64,000 nt of DNA from Algoriphagus sp. (lineage in GTDB: Bacteria > Bacteroidota > Bacteroidia > Cytophagales > Cyclobacteriaceae): assembly GCA_021298245.1 (NCBI GenBank), contig JAJTDZ010000002.1:1-64000 (forward strand), in the 5' to 3' direction. This document shows, piece by piece, positions 15,940-25,978 of this stretch (positions are counted from its first letter, which is position 1; each line of letters opens with the position of its first letter). The notes beneath the pieces are model-generated. The model saw only the letters and a program-made list of their open reading frames with translations. It ran no database searches and was not told where the DNA came from. A program made the position numbers and the translations under genes.

Positions 15940-16920
15940 ATGCAGCAAGAGCCCATTTTACAAGAAAACAAAAACCGTTTTGTCCTATTTCCCATACAGC
16001 ATGCCGATATTTGGCAGTACTACAAAAAAGCGGAGGCAAGCTTTTGGACAGCAGAGGAGATTGACCTAAGTCAAGACCTCACGGATTGGAAAAACTTAAA
16101 CGATGGAGAGAGGCATTTCATCTCTCACGTCTTGGCATTTTTTGCCGCTTCTGACGGGATTGTCAACGAGAATCTGGCGGAGCATTTCGTCGCAGAAGTA
16201 CAGTATACGGAAGCGAAATTCTTTTACGGTTTCCAGATTGCCATGGAAAATATCCATTCGGAAACCTATTCCTTACTGATCGACACCTACATCAAAGACA
16301 CGCAGGAGAGGGATCGTCTGCTCAATGCCATTGAGCACATTGACTGCGTTAAGCGTAAGGCTGATTGGGCCTTGAGATGGATCGATGGGGGCAATTTCCA
16401 AGAGAGGTTAATCGCTTTTGCTGCAGTAGAAGGAATTTTCTTTTCTGGCTCCTTCTGCTCTATTTTTTGGTTGAAGAAAAGAGGGCTGATGCCTGGGTTG
16501 ACGTTTTCCAATGAATTAATTTCCCGAGACGAGGGATTGCACTGTGATTTTGCATGTCACTTATATACCAAACACGTGGTTAATCCCCTACCTAAAGATA
16601 CGGTGAGGGAAATCATCATGGACGCTGTAGCCATAGAAAAAGAGTTTGTGACGGACGCGCTGCCCGTACGCCTCATAGGCATGAATGCCGATTTGATGTG
16701 TCAGTACATAGAGTTTGTAGCGGATCGTCTGCTCATGGAATTGGGCTGTGCAAAAGTTTGGAATAGCAGCAATCCTTTTGATTTTATGGATATGATTTCC
16801 TTGCAAGGAAAAACCAATTTCTTTGAAAAACGAGTTGGTGATTACCAAAAAGCAGGAGTAATGAAATCCACAGAACCGGCAGAAAGTACGGCCCGGTTTT
16901 CCATAGAAGAAGACTTCTAA
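15940..16920 (+). CDS. nrdB: Ribonucleoside-diphosphate reductase, beta subunit (class Ia, R2)
   Basis: A 326-residue diiron protein that generates the tyrosyl radical used by NrdA to reduce ribonucleotides. Iron ligands are visible as Asp42 (AEEIDLSQD), Glu103 and His106 ([10 protein letters not shown]), Glu164 (AAVEGIFF), and Glu198 and His201 ([10 protein letters not shown]). The radical Tyr110 is in [15 protein letters not shown]. All canonical residues are present, so this is a standard radical-bearing R2. It precedes nrdA with a 62-base gap and lies behind a long leader with strong secondary structure. Confidence 0.96.
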   Translation: MQQEPILQENKNRFVLFPIQHADIWQYYKKAEASFWTAEEIDLSQDLTDWKNLNDGERHFISHVLAFFAASDGIVNENLAEHFVAEVQYTEAKFFYGFQIAMENIHSETYSLLIDTYIKDTQERDRLLNAIEHIDCVKRKADWALRWIDGGNFQERLIAFAAVEGIFFSGSFCSIFWLKKRGLMPGLTFSNELISRDEGLHCDFACHLYTKHVVNPLPKDTVREIIMDAVAIEKEFVTDALPVRLIGMNADLMCQYIEFVADRLLMELGCAKVWNSSNPFDFMDMISLQGKTNFFEKRVGDYQKAGVMKSTEPAESTARFSIEEDF

Positions 16921-16982
16921 ACCCTACAACCAACTACCCCAGCCCAATGCTCTAAACCACCCCTTTAAAAAAATGCTTCAGT

Positions 16983-19382
16983 ATGCTAGTAATTAAAAGA
17001 GACGGAAGAAGAGAATCCGTACGATTTGACAAAATCACAGCAAGGATAGAAAATCTTTGCTATGAATTAGACCCAAAATTTATCCAACCCATCGAGGTAG
17101 CCAAAAAGGTAATTGATGGCCTCTACGATGGTGTCACCACTGCAGAACTAGACAATCTCGCTGCAGAGGTATGTGCCTCTCTTACAGTCAGACATCCTGA
17201 CTATGCGATTTTGGCCGCCAGGATCGCCATTTCCAACTTACACAAAACTACTAGCCAGTCCTTTTCAAATACCATGAAAAGGCTCTATACCTATGTCAAT
17301 CCAATAACAGGGGGAAATGCGCAATTGATTGACACCGAGGTCTATGGAATAGTAAAAAAGCATGCTGCAAAATTAGACGAAGCAATAGATTACAAAAGGG
17401 ATTTTAGCTACGATTACTTTGGATACAAGACCTTAGAGAAAAGCTACCTTATCCGTTTGGACGGCAAGGTGATAGAAAGGCCTCAGCACATGCTCATGCG
17501 TGTGGCCGTGGGGATGCACAGAGAGGATTTGGATGCCGCCATTGAGACGTATCACCTGTTGTCAGAAAAGTGGTTTACCCATGCCACTCCTACCCTATTT
17601 AACGCCGGTACGCCCAAGCCTCAGCTATCCTCTTGCTTCTTGCTTACCATGAAGGAAGACAGCATAGACGGGATTTACGATACCTTAAAATCCTGCGCTA
17701 AAATTTCTCAATCCGCGGGAGGAATCGGCCTCTCCATCCACAACATCCGAGCAAAAGGAAGTTATATCAAGGGGACCAACGGTGTTTCCAATGGAATAGT
17801 CCCCATGTTGAGAAACTTTGACATGACTGCTCGCTACGTGGATCAAGGCGGTGGGAAGCGTAAAGGTAGTTTTGCTATTTACCTAGAACCATGGCATGCA
17901 GACATCAAGGACTTTCTTGAGTTGAGAAGAAATCATGGAAAAGAGGAAATGCGAGCCAGAGACCTTTTCTATGCCCTCTGGATTCCAGACTTATTTATGA
18001 AGCGAGTGGAGAGCAACGAAGATTGGTCTTTGTTCTGCCCCAATGAAGCCCCAGGCTTATCCGATTGCCATGGAGAAGAGTTTGAAAAACTCTATGAAAA
18101 ATACGAAAAAGAAGGCAGAGCCAGAGAAACAGTTAAAGCTCAAGAATTGTGGTTTGAAGTATTGGAATCTCAAATTGAGACGGGTACCCCCTACATGCTC
18201 TACAAGGACGCCGCCAATAGTAAATCCAACCAAAAAAATCTCGGCACCATCAAATCTTCTAACCTCTGCACAGAGATTATAGAATACACCGCTCCAGATG
18301 AAGTTGCGGTATGTAATTTGGCCTCTATTGCCCTGCCTAAATATGTGATAGCAGGAGAAGATGGGGTCTTGCGCTTCGACCATCAAAAACTCTATGAGAT
18401 TACCAAGGTCGCTACCCGCAACCTCAACAAGGTCATTGACATCAACTACTATCCTGTAGAAGAGGCAAGAAGGTCTAATTTCCGACATAGACCTATCGGC
18501 CTTGGCGTTCAAGGTCTTGCTGATGCATTTATCCTGTTGAGAATGCCTTTCGATTCTGCAGAAGCGAGAAGCTTAAATGAAGATATTTTCGAAACCATCT
18601 ACTACGCTGCAGTAGAAACCTCCATGGAGTTGGCCAAAGCCCAGGGCCCCTACGAAACTTTCGAGGGAAGTCCTTCTTCCAAAGGCATCCTACAATTTGA
18701 TTTGTGGGGAGTAACTCCAAAATCTGGAAGATACAATTGGGAGGCATTAAAAGAGCAAGTAAGGAAATTTGGTCTAAGAAACTCACTTTTGGTTGCTCCT
18801 ATGCCGACGGCATCTACTTCACAAATACTTGGAAACAACGAGTGCTTTGAGCCCTATACCTCCAATATTTACACCCGAAGAACCCTTTCTGGAGAGTTTA
18901 TCATAGTCAATAAACACCTCATGAAAGACCTCATTGATCTAGGCCTCTGGAACGATACCATGAGAAATAGATTGATTGCTACCAACGGATCCGTTCAAGA
19001 CGTTCCCGGCATTCCTCAAAACATCAAGGACTTGTACAAAACGGTATGGGAAATTTCACAAAAGGTGATCATAGACATGTCGGCTGATCGAGGTGCCTAC
19101 ATTTGCCAATCCCAAAGCATGAATATCTTTATGCAAGATCCCAACTTTGGTAAGCTCACTTCCATTCATTTCTATGCGTGGAAAAAAGGACTCAAGACGG
19201 GAATGTATTACCTCCGCTCCCAGGCAGCCACCGCGGCAATTAAGTTTACCTTGGACAAATCGGCTCTTGAGCAACCCAAGGTGGAAAAAGCAAACGAGGC
19301 AGAGGCCCTAAAGACACAAAAGCAAGATGCCATCGCCTGCTCCCTGGATGACCCAGAGGGCTGCGAAATGTGCGGAAGCTAA
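16983..19382 (+). CDS. nrdA: Ribonucleoside-diphosphate reductase, alpha subunit (class Ia, R1)
   Basis: A 799-residue catalytic subunit that makes deoxyribonucleoside diphosphates. An N-terminal ATP-cone ([18 protein letters not shown], roughly residues 1-90) indicates allosteric activity control by ATP/dATP. Active-site elements include PQLSSCFLL with the first redox cysteine, [24 protein letters not shown] with the thiyl-radical cysteine, glutamate and second redox cysteine, and the swinging C-terminal tail CEMCGS. Length is normal for class Ia. It is cotranscribed with nrdB and ends before a strong terminator. No NrdI or NrdE-type features are present. Confidence 0.96.
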   Translation: MLVIKRDGRRESVRFDKITARIENLCYELDPKFIQPIEVAKKVIDGLYDGVTTAELDNLAAEVCASLTVRHPDYAILAARIAISNLHKTTSQSFSNTMKRLYTYVNPITGGNAQLIDTEVYGIVKKHAAKLDEAIDYKRDFSYDYFGYKTLEKSYLIRLDGKVIERPQHMLMRVAVGMHREDLDAAIETYHLLSEKWFTHATPTLFNAGTPKPQLSSCFLLTMKEDSIDGIYDTLKSCAKISQSAGGIGLSIHNIRAKGSYIKGTNGVSNGIVPMLRNFDMTARYVDQGGGKRKGSFAIYLEPWHADIKDFLELRRNHGKEEMRARDLFYALWIPDLFMKRVESNEDWSLFCPNEAPGLSDCHGEEFEKLYEKYEKEGRARETVKAQELWFEVLESQIETGTPYMLYKDAANSKSNQKNLGTIKSSNLCTEIIEYTAPDEVAVCNLASIALPKYVIAGEDGVLRFDHQKLYEITKVATRNLNKVIDINYYPVEEARRSNFRHRPIGLGVQGLADAFILLRMPFDSAEARSLNEDIFETIYYAAVETSMELAKAQGPYETFEGSPSSKGILQFDLWGVTPKSGRYNWEALKEQVRKFGLRNSLLVAPMPTASTSQILGNNECFEPYTSNIYTRRTLSGEFIIVNKHLMKDLIDLGLWNDTMRNRLIATNGSVQDVPGIPQNIKDLYKTVWEISQKVIIDMSADRGAYICQSQSMNIFMQDPNFGKLTSIHFYAWKKGLKTGMYYLRSQAATAAIKFTLDKSALEQPKVEKANEAEALKTQKQDAIACSLDDPEGCEMCGS

Positions 19383-19412
19383 TTCGATATTCTAGAGTTC
19401 ATTTATCAATAA

Positions 19413-19442
19413 AGGCGTTTGAAAGTTTCAAACGCTTTTTTT
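19413..19442 (+). terminator. Terminator after nrdA
   Basis: GCGTTTG (19415-19421) pairs with CAAACGC (19429-19435) and is followed by T7. The start of the DUF1569-like gene at 19458 lies just beyond, so that gene may depend on readthrough or a promoter hidden here. Confidence 0.85.
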
Positions 19443-19457
19443 ATTATCTTACTCAAC

Positions 19458-19898
19458 ATGACTACTGAAATCCTAATTGCACGTTTGAACGCCCTTCAGG
19501 AAGGAACTCCTCCTCAATTTGGCATCATGACCGCCCAGCACATGGTAGAGCATCTTATCCTTACCTTGAAGCTTTCCTCGGGGAAAATCACTATCCCTGA
19601 ATTTGAACCCTCAGAAAAACAACTGTCCCAAAAAGAAGCCCTCTTGAATGGAGGCTTTCCATTTCCCCGAGGAATCAAAGCTCCAGGATTGCCAGATACC
19701 CTATTGGACCTCCGATTTCCGAATTTGGAAAAAGCAACAGAGGCGCTTGTAAATAGTTGGAAAGCTTACCAACAAGTTTTTATAGATCATCCAGAGAAGG
19801 AGACCATGCATCCTAGATTTGGTAAGTTGACGTTTGAGGAATGGGAAAAATTCCATGCAAAGCACATTGAACACCATTTTTCCCAGTTTGGGATTTAA
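19458..19898 (+). CDS. DUF1569/DinB-like protein
   Basis: A 146-residue protein resembling the DUF1569 branch of the DinB/YfiT four-helix-bundle superfamily. Seen are MTAQHMVEHLILTLKL with histidines early and HPRFGKLTFEEWEKFHAKHIEHHFSQFGI at the end; the spaced histidines could bind a metal ion, as in other DinB-like proteins. Function is unknown; some relatives act as thiol-dependent transferases. I use the ATG at 19458, because the longer frame from a TTG at 19419 would start inside the nrdA terminator. It converges on the DUF502 gene with nine bases between. Confidence 0.78.
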   Translation: MTTEILIARLNALQEGTPPQFGIMTAQHMVEHLILTLKLSSGKITIPEFEPSEKQLSQKEALLNGGFPFPRGIKAPGLPDTLLDLRFPNLEKATEALVNSWKAYQQVFIDHPEKETMHPRFGKLTFEEWEKFHAKHIEHHFSQFGI

Positions 19899-19907
19899 GT
19901 GCTTTTT

Positions 19908-20483
19908 TTATTCTTCCTCGTCTGTAGCCTTTTCTAAAGGAGAAACTCCCCCAGAAACTAAAAATTTCATTACATCGGAATTTTTAACTCCATCCAAATA
20001 CTTGACCTTTTCCCGGCTTACCAAAAAAACATTACCTGATACATTGTAGCTATGCGGAAAATATACGGCTACTAGGTTGGGTTCTCCAATGGCATCCATT
20101 TGTTCCTGCGTCACAAAACCCAAACGATTCAGGGAAGCAGATACCTCTACGAGAACCGGAATATTGAATTTTTTCTTTTCCCCAACAAAAGCCCCCATCA
20201 AATCTTTGATAGAGGTGTAGAGCAGGTTGACAAAAGGAATTTTAAACATTCCTCTTTCAAACCATTCGAAAAGGGGCTTGGTGAAAATTAGACTTGCTAA
20301 ATAGCCTACAAAAGTAATGACGCACAAGACCATCAGGATACCTATGCCTGGAATAGGCACAGGAATCAAATTATCCAGAAACAAAAAAAGTTGATAGATA
20401 ATATATACGGTGATGGCCAGCGGCGTAAGAAATAGCAGGCCGCGAAAGAAATAAGCAAGAAGTTTACGGTAGGTAAAAGACAT
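19908..20483 (-). CDS. DUF502 family membrane protein
   Basis: A 191-residue membrane protein with two predicted transmembrane segments (LLFLTPLAITVYIIYQLFLFL, residues 17-37, and ILMVLCVITFVGYLASLIF, about 49-67). The following soluble part contains the family-typical FVNLLYTSIKDLMGAFVGEKKKF and VAVYFPHSYNVSGNVFLVSREKVKYLDG. DUF502 proteins are widespread and unassigned; plant relatives are linked to membrane trafficking, which says little here. Its only promoter match places transcription almost at the ATG. Confidence 0.88.
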   Translation of the reverse strand: MSFTYRKLLAYFFRGLLFLTPLAITVYIIYQLFLFLDNLIPVPIPGIGILMVLCVITFVGYLASLIFTKPLFEWFERGMFKIPFVNLLYTSIKDLMGAFVGEKKKFNIPVLVEVSASLNRLGFVTQEQMDAIGEPNLVAVYFPHSYNVSGNVFLVSREKVKYLDGVKNSDVMKFLVSGGVSPLEKATDEEE

Positions 20484-20487
20484 GGAG

Positions 20488-20495
20488 CAAAGGTA
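20488..20495 (-). promoter_or_regulatory. Promoter -7 box next to the DUF502 start (possible leaderless mRNA)
   Basis: The minus strand has TACCTTTG ending at 20488, five bases before the ATG at 20483. If used, the transcript would begin at or within a base or two of the start codon. Confidence 0.4.
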
Positions 20496-20535
20496 TACTA
20501 CTGGTAAAGTGAAACCGCACTATCAAAAAGGATTT

Positions 20536-21162
20536 CTATTCTATGATTTTAATTTTCACACTTCGATAATAGACGATACTTTCGGGATCATGTGCTTGAA
20601 GAGCTATGGTCCCACGATCAAATCTTTTTTCACTCCCTGAGGTAGGCCTATTCTTATCTTCAGATTCATCGTATTCCATGACCAAATTTCCATTTATAAA
20701 TACCTCTGATTGATCTCCCTTGACTTTGATAAGATAGGTATACCAATCCCCATCTTGGACAAAGACCTCCCTGACATCCTGAAATGAATACAAACTTCCA
20801 GATTTCCTCCAATCACTATGGCTTTGGTTTACCTGGACCTCATAACCCTTGTCTGGCCAGCCCGTTTCTTGGTATTTGGTATGGAAAAATATTCCAGAAT
20901 TAGCCTTAGGCATAGTCTTTACCTCTACCAAGAGTTCGAAGTTTTTAAAATCCGCATTTCCTACCGGGCCTTCATAAAATGCATGGGCCCTAGGACCCGC
21001 TACCTTTAGAAGATTCCCTTCCAAAGAAAATGAAGCTGGGTTTTCAGAAATTCTCCAACCTTCCAAATTCTTTCCGTTCAAAAGTTCTATCCATTCTTGA
21101 GCATTAGCTGGAGTAAAAAAGACTCCAGCAAACAGTACTAGTAGTGCCAATAATTTTTTCAT
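20536..21162 (-). CDS. Secreted DUF1080 (3-keto-disaccharide hydrolase-like) protein
   Basis: A 208-residue exported protein with a signal peptide (LLALLVLFAGVFFTPANAQ). The rest is a single concanavalin-like jelly-roll: WIELLNGKNLEGWRI, FKNFELLVEVKTMPKANSGIFFHTKY, GYEVQVNQSHSDW, FINGNLVMEYDES and RGTIALQAHDPESIVYYRSVKIK are typical of DUF1080, a family abundant in Bacteroidota and Planctomycetes and recently named for 3-keto-glycoside cleavage. Whether this one is catalytic is not visible from sequence. It lies downstream of the nqr operon on the same strand but after a terminator. Confidence 0.88.
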   Translation of the reverse strand: MKKLLALLVLFAGVFFTPANAQEWIELLNGKNLEGWRISENPASFSLEGNLLKVAGPRAHAFYEGPVGNADFKNFELLVEVKTMPKANSGIFFHTKYQETGWPDKGYEVQVNQSHSDWRKSGSLYSFQDVREVFVQDGDWYTYLIKVKGDQSEVFINGNLVMEYDESEDKNRPTSGSEKRFDRGTIALQAHDPESIVYYRSVKIKIIE

Positions 21163-21218
21163 AACATATGTAAGGATCTAGGTTTAAGTTAAGAAAGAAA
21201 TATCATAATCATATGACC

Positions 21219-21258
21219 GAAAAATAAAAAAGGCTCTAAAGAAATTCTTTAGAGCCTT
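21219..21258 (-). terminator. Terminator of the nqr operon
   Basis: AAGGCTCTAAAG (21230-21241) pairs with CTTTAGAGCCTT (21247-21258), and on the minus strand the stem is followed by a U-rich tract (plus-strand A run 21219-21230). It lies 19 bases past the nqrE stop and separates the operon from the DUF1080 gene. Confidence 0.88.
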
Positions 21259-21276
21259 AGAATCCTACAGAAAAGA

Positions 21277-21888
21277 TTACAAATCAATTCCCATAAAAGA
21301 CATGAAAGCAATACCCATCAAGCCCGTCAAGAGCATGGTAATACCAAGTCCTTTCAATCCATTGGGTACCATAGAATACTTAAGTCGCTCACGAATAGCG
21401 GCCAATAGCACTATGGCCAACATAAAACCAAAGCCAGAGCCAAAGCCAAACACAGCCGATTCTGCTAAGGTATAATCCCTTTGCGCCATGAAAAGACAAC
21501 CTCCCAAGATAGCACAGTTTACTGCGATGAGGGGAAGGAAAATACCCAGCTGTCCATAAAGTGCAGGAGAGAATTTTTCTACGACCATTTCCACCAGTTG
21601 CACAATGCCTGCAATGATGGCGATAAACATGATGAATCTCAAAAAGGATAAATCTATAGTAGCCATACTCGCAGAAATCCAAGTTAGCGCTCCTTCTTTC
21701 AATACAAATTCATTTAAAATCCAATTGAAGGGGACAGTGACACCCAAAACGAATACTACCGCTGCTCCAAGACCTACTGCAGTACTCACTTTTTTGGAAA
21801 CTGCCAGAAACGAACACATTCCCAAAAAGTAAGCGAAAATCATGTTGTCAATGAAAATCGATCGAATACCTAAATTAAATAATTCCAT
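21277..21888 (-). CDS. nqrE: Na+-translocating NADH:quinone reductase subunit E
   Basis: A 203-residue integral membrane subunit with six predicted helices, of the NqrD/NqrE fold (RnfA-like). [27 protein letters not shown] and [38 protein letters not shown] hold the cysteines (C26 region and C120 region) that in this family bind a membrane iron-sulfur centre shared with NqrD. It is the last gene of the operon here. In most bacteria nqrF follows directly; it does not here. Confidence 0.95.
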   Translation of the reverse strand: MELFNLGIRSIFIDNMIFAYFLGMCSFLAVSKKVSTAVGLGAAVVFVLGVTVPFNWILNEFVLKEGALTWISASMATIDLSFLRFIMFIAIIAGIVQLVEMVVEKFSPALYGQLGIFLPLIAVNCAILGGCLFMAQRDYTLAESAVFGFGSGFGFMLAIVLLAAIRERLKYSMVPNGLKGLGITMLLTGLMGIAFMSFMGIDL

Positions 21889-21906
21889 GGTGTTTTCTGT
21901 TTAGAA

Positions 21907-22590
21907 TTAGTGTTCTACATATCCAGTTTTGGTACGCTGTACCCAAACAATCAATCCCAAAATGATAAATGCTCCCACAGGAGTAACCATCAGTCCATTG
22001 GTGGCCAACTTGAAATCTGGCCCAAAAAGGCTAGATACATATTCAAATACTGGCACCCCAAATACGGAACCTGATCCCCAAAGCTCTCTGAAAAACGCAA
22101 CTGTCAAAATGATCCAAGAATATCCTAGGGCAGATCCTAATCCATCCAGCATGGAATCGTAGGGTTTATTTCCCATCGCAAAGGCCTCCAATCGACCCAT
22201 GACAATACAGTTGGTGATGATCAAACCGATAAACACGGATAATTCTTTGTACATGTCGTAAGAGAAGGCCTTTAGAAATTCACTTACAAGGGTAACTAGG
22301 GTCGCCACCACTGCCAATTGTACGATAATCCTAATCCTGGAAGGGATGGTATTTCTCATCAAGGAAATGGCAAAGTTGGATAAGGCTACCACAAATATTA
22401 CCGAAATGGCCATGACTAGGGTAGGCTTCATTTGAGTAGTTACCGCCAAAGCAGAACAAATCCCCAATACCTGTACAGTAACCGGATTGTCATCAATGAG
22501 AGGATCCGTAACTAATTTCTTTCTCCTTTTGGAAAGTAAAGGCTCAGCTGGCTTTGCTACCAAAGGTTTTTCTGCTATTTCAGCACTCAT
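21907..22590 (-). CDS. nqrD: Na+-translocating NADH:quinone reductase subunit D
   Basis: A 227-residue membrane subunit homologous to NqrE, with six helices. DPLIDDNPVTVQVLGICSALAVTTQMKPTLVMAISVI and GLIITNCIVMGRLEAFAMGNKPYDSMLDGLGSALGYSW are typical, carrying the paired cysteines for the intramembrane iron-sulfur centre. The cytosolic N-terminal extension (residues 1-30, including KRRKKLV) is slightly longer than in Vibrio. It lies 27 bases after nqrC and 18 before nqrE. Confidence 0.95.
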   Translation of the reverse strand: MSAEIAEKPLVAKPAEPLLSKRRKKLVTDPLIDDNPVTVQVLGICSALAVTTQMKPTLVMAISVIFVVALSNFAISLMRNTIPSRIRIIVQLAVVATLVTLVSEFLKAFSYDMYKELSVFIGLIITNCIVMGRLEAFAMGNKPYDSMLDGLGSALGYSWIILTVAFFRELWGSGSVFGVPVFEYVSSLFGPDFKLATNGLMVTPVGAFIILGLIVWVQRTKTGYVEH

Positions 22591-22617
22591 AGTGGGTTGT
22601 TTTTAATGAGGTATAGA

Positions 22618-23373
22618 TTAGAGAATTGCTACTGCTTTTGAAGCGGTTTTGGACTTGATGTAGGCTTCGTAGCAGCCCATATAAGATTTTAGCATGGTAT
22701 TTACTCCATTTCCAGTGATGGTGGCTCCAGACATACCATCTACTTTATGAGCATCGGAGTCATAATTCTTACCTTCTCCTTTTTGCATCATCACCGCTAT
22801 CAGCGCACCAGATTCATCAAAAATCTTTTTATCGATATAGCGTTCTTGAACTTTTCCTTCCGTAATTCTGGCACCCAAACCTGGTGTCTCAGAGGCATGA
22901 GCCAAGGTAATTCCAGCAATAGTATTCAAGTCAGTTTTAAGGGCCACATATCCCCAAATGGCATCCCAAAGCCCTGCCCCATACATAGGGAAGATATAAG
23001 ATTCAATTTGATCGGGTTTGCCCTCTGCATGAAAAATATATACTGGATAGGCTCGCTCCTCTGCAGGCTTCTTATAATCTTTGGCTATTTCTACTTTTTC
23101 AGCTGTTATCCCCCCTTCAGTAATTTCCTTTCCAGAAATATCTACCACGATAGGAGATATACGGGAGGCATAAAATGCTTTAACATCTTCAGGAGTCATG
23201 CCAGCAATTTTCTCTGCAGAAATCACCGCCCCCAAGATTTGCTTTTTCTTATCCAAGGCGATTGCATCCCGCTGCCAAGGGCCAAGTACTTGTGCAGATC
23301 CTGAAAGCAATAGCCCCAAGATGATAGTAAGTACTGCAGAATAGACGATAATGTAGGTGTTAGACTGTTGCAC
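22618..23373 (-). CDS. nqrC: Na+-translocating NADH:quinone reductase subunit C, GTG start
   Basis: A 251-residue subunit with one N-terminal membrane anchor (YIIVYSAVLTIILGLLLSGSA, residues 7-27) and a large periplasmic domain carrying a covalently bound FMN. The flavinylation motif DGMSGATITGNG is near the C-terminus. The start is GTG at 23373, inside the end of nqrB (14-base overlap); there is no ATG before the membrane helix, so GTG is the credible start. Flavin attachment needs the ApbE transferase, which is not in this window. Confidence 0.95.
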   Translation of the reverse strand: MQQSNTYIIVYSAVLTIILGLLLSGSAQVLGPWQRDAIALDKKKQILGAVISAEKIAGMTPEDVKAFYASRISPIVVDISGKEITEGGITAEKVEIAKDYKKPAEERAYPVYIFHAEGKPDQIESYIFPMYGAGLWDAIWGYVALKTDLNTIAGITLAHASETPGLGARITEGKVQERYIDKKIFDESGALIAVMMQKGEGKNYDSDAHKVDGMSGATITGNGVNTMLKSYMGCYEAYIKSKTASKAVAIL

Positions 23374-24592
23374 GTTGTAACCTCCTTTTTTTATTAGCTT
23401 TTACTACATAATGATCAATCAATGGAGCCACGACATTCATGAAGAGCACCGCAAGCATAATCCCTTCAGGATAAGCTGGGTTGGTGACTCGAATAATTAC
23501 TGTAAATACTCCAATGAGAATTCCATAAATCCACTTACCAAGCTCCGTCTGAGCAGCAGATACAGGGTCAGTAGCCATAAATACCACACCAAAAGCAAGA
23601 CCTCCCATCACCAGATGGTAGTGCGCTGGCATGGCCATGAATTGATTTACATCCATTCCATTTCCTGCAAAGGCATTCATCACCAATCCCATGGCGTACG
23701 CACCACCAAATCCTCCCACAATGATTTTCCAGCTGGCCACTCCTGTAGCCACTAGGATTACAGCACCTATCAAGGCCATCAAAGTAGATGTTTCTCCAAT
23801 GGATCCAGGAATCCAACCCATAAACATGCTCATAAAGCTGTAATCTGCGTTAAATGCTGCATTGTGCTTGGACAATGCCTCCACTACAGGTGTTCCATCG
23901 ATGCTTGAATTGTAAGCAACAGCCAGCGCGGTAGCTCCAGAAAATCCGTCTACAGCAGGCTTATCGGCCAAAGAAGACCATAATTCTGAAGAAGTCCATA
24001 CCAAATCTCCCGAGATTTGAGCCGGATAAGCAAAATACAAGAAAGCCCTAGCGGTCATGGCTACGTTGAGAATATTCATTCCCGTTCCCCCGAATACTTC
24101 CTTACCGATCACCACTGCAAATACCGTAGCCAAGGCTACCTGCCAAAGTGGGATGTAAGGAGGCATAACCAAGGCAATCAACATTCCTGTAACCAAATAT
24201 CCTTCCGAAATGGGGTGGTTACGAATCACGCAAAAGGTAAATTCCGTTGCCAACCCAACTGCATAAGAAACAAGCAAAATTGGTAACACGGAAAGTGCTC
24301 CAAAAATGGCTTTATCAAGAAAAGTACTCCCTTCCCCAGTGGCAATGAAATGCTGGTGTCCAATGTTATAGCTACCAAACAAAAGTGCTGGAATCATAGC
24401 AATCACTACCGTGATCATCACGCGCTTCAAATCTGTCGCGTCTTTAATTTGAGCACCTTTTGACTTGGTAACCAAGTCAGGGGCAAAAACAATAGTCCTA
24501 TGACCCTCATATAGGGTGTGGAATTTTTCCCATTTCGCTCCCTTTTGGAAGTTAGGTTTGATCCCATCGAAGAGTTTTTGTATTAACTTCAT
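23360..24592 (-). CDS. nqrB: Na+-translocating NADH:quinone reductase subunit B
   Basis: A 410-residue polytopic subunit that carries the second covalent FMN and lies on the sodium path. The flavinylation motif appears as DGFSGATALAVAY around residues 216-228. Hydrophobic segments alternate across the whole protein, about ten helices, with family-typical HPISEGYLVTGMLIALVMPPYIPLWQVA and GKEVFGGTGMNILNVAMTARAFLYFAYP. It follows nqrA with only three bases between and overlaps nqrC. Confidence 0.96.
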   Translation of the reverse strand: MKLIQKLFDGIKPNFQKGAKWEKFHTLYEGHRTIVFAPDLVTKSKGAQIKDATDLKRVMITVVIAMIPALLFGSYNIGHQHFIATGEGSTFLDKAIFGALSVLPILLVSYAVGLATEFTFCVIRNHPISEGYLVTGMLIALVMPPYIPLWQVALATVFAVVIGKEVFGGTGMNILNVAMTARAFLYFAYPAQISGDLVWTSSELWSSLADKPAVDGFSGATALAVAYNSSIDGTPVVEALSKHNAAFNADYSFMSMFMGWIPGSIGETSTLMALIGAVILVATGVASWKIIVGGFGGAYAMGLVMNAFAGNGMDVNQFMAMPAHYHLVMGGLAFGVVFMATDPVSAAQTELGKWIYGILIGVFTVIIRVTNPAYPEGIMLAVLFMNVVAPLIDHYVVKANKKRRLQRATV

Positions 24593-24595
24593 ATG

Positions 24596-25945
24596 TCAAC
24601 TATACATTAATAATTCAATTCCTTGACGCACCAATTGCTGTAGTTCATTTTTAGAAGGATCTACAAATTCACACAAGGCAACATCTTCTTCAATCACCTC
24701 ATACAATCCCAATTCCTCCATTTCATCAAAGTCCTCTGTGATGATAGCTTTAAATAAATAGGTGGGTAAAATATCCATAGGAAGGACTTTTTCAAATACC
24801 CCAGACACCACAAATGGCCGTTCTTCCCCATGGGTATTGGTATCTACCTTAAACTCCCCTCTGTTAAGGAAGGAAAACATACCAATGGCCTTATGAAAGC
24901 TGAGTTTGGAAGCACTTGGCTTTAACCAACCTAAAAATTCTTCGTAATCCCCTTCGGGAATCACGGTCACTTGGTTGTGGTAAAATCCAAGGTATCCCTC
25001 AGCACCCACACTTTCTCCAGTAAGCACATTGCCTGAAATCACTCGAGCATGGGTAGCCTGGGTATTTTCTTTCACAAAAGGAGTCACTTGGGCTCCCGTG
25101 TAGGTCTTTACATACCCTCTTTGCTTCAACTCAGAACCAGTCAAGGCAACCATTTTGGAGGCGTCGTAAATCCCTTCAAGTACATATTTTCCAATTTGTA
25201 CTACGCCATAGGGGGAAACAGTCCATGCGATTTCTCCCTTATTGATAGGATCTAAATGATGAATTTGTACACCTACGTTTCCAGCCGGATGGGGGCCAGA
25301 GAATTGATTGAGTTGTACGTGCCTTACAGAAGAGAAAAGCTCAGAGACTGCCTTGGATCCATCCACATTCAAATGAACCTTTCCTGCAGTCAATTTCGCT
25401 AGGGCATCAATTCCAGCTTGAAAATATCTTTCTTCCCCTTGAAGTAGGAAGTTTACCTCTGCTGCCAAAGGATGCGTATCAAAAGCCGAAATAAAAATGG
25501 CTTTGGGTACATTCATAGGATTGGCTACAATCCCGTAAGGTCTTTGGATGATATGGGGCCATGTCCCTGAAGCAGCCAATTGGGCAACAATAGATTCTCT
25601 ATTCTGAGAAAGATCTATGGGGGTTCCCTTTTCATGGGTAATTTTTTTGTCTGCAAGAATTTTTATTTCAAGCAATTTCCTCTTCTCCCCTCTCTTAATT
25701 TCTACTACTTCTCCGGACACAGGAGACGCATATAGGACTTGGTCCATGGCCTTGTCCAGTAATAGAGGAGTCCCTGCCTTTACAGTATCTCCCTCGTTTA
25801 CAAGTACTTTTGGACGCTGTATCCCGGGAAAATCCGAGGGTTTGAGGGCAAAGGTGGAGGCTGAGGCTACCTGAAGTAGTTCCAAAGGAGCCTTTCCGGC
25901 TAGCTTCAGATCAAAACCCTTTTTTAGCTTCACTATTTTTGACAT
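24596..25945 (-). CDS. nqrA: Na+-translocating NADH:quinone reductase subunit A
   Basis: A 449-residue soluble, membrane-associated subunit linked to quinone binding. It begins with IVKLKKGFDLKLAGKA, the diagnostic N-terminus, followed by the barrel-sandwich-like PKVLVNEGDTVKAGTPLLLDK and SGEVVEIKRGEKRKLLEI. Length equals the usual 446-450. It is the first gene of a five-gene minus-strand operon with a TAnnTTTG promoter element just upstream. Confidence 0.96.
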   Translation of the reverse strand: MSKIVKLKKGFDLKLAGKAPLELLQVASASTFALKPSDFPGIQRPKVLVNEGDTVKAGTPLLLDKAMDQVLYASPVSGEVVEIKRGEKRKLLEIKILADKKITHEKGTPIDLSQNRESIVAQLAASGTWPHIIQRPYGIVANPMNVPKAIFISAFDTHPLAAEVNFLLQGEERYFQAGIDALAKLTAGKVHLNVDGSKAVSELFSSVRHVQLNQFSGPHPAGNVGVQIHHLDPINKGEIAWTVSPYGVVQIGKYVLEGIYDASKMVALTGSELKQRGYVKTYTGAQVTPFVKENTQATHARVISGNVLTGESVGAEGYLGFYHNQVTVIPEGDYEEFLGWLKPSASKLSFHKAIGMFSFLNRGEFKVDTNTHGEERPFVVSGVFEKVLPMDILPTYLFKAIITEDFDEMEELGLYEVIEEDVALCEFVDPSKNELQQLVRQGIELLMYS

Positions 25946-25978
25946 AGGTGTGATTTACAATGAACCTTAAAAACGGCA

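Noticed and set aside
19419-19457. Upstream extension of the DUF1569-like gene from a TTG
   Set aside because: The extension falls within the nrdA terminator stem and U-tract; the ATG at 19458 gives the normal family N-terminus.
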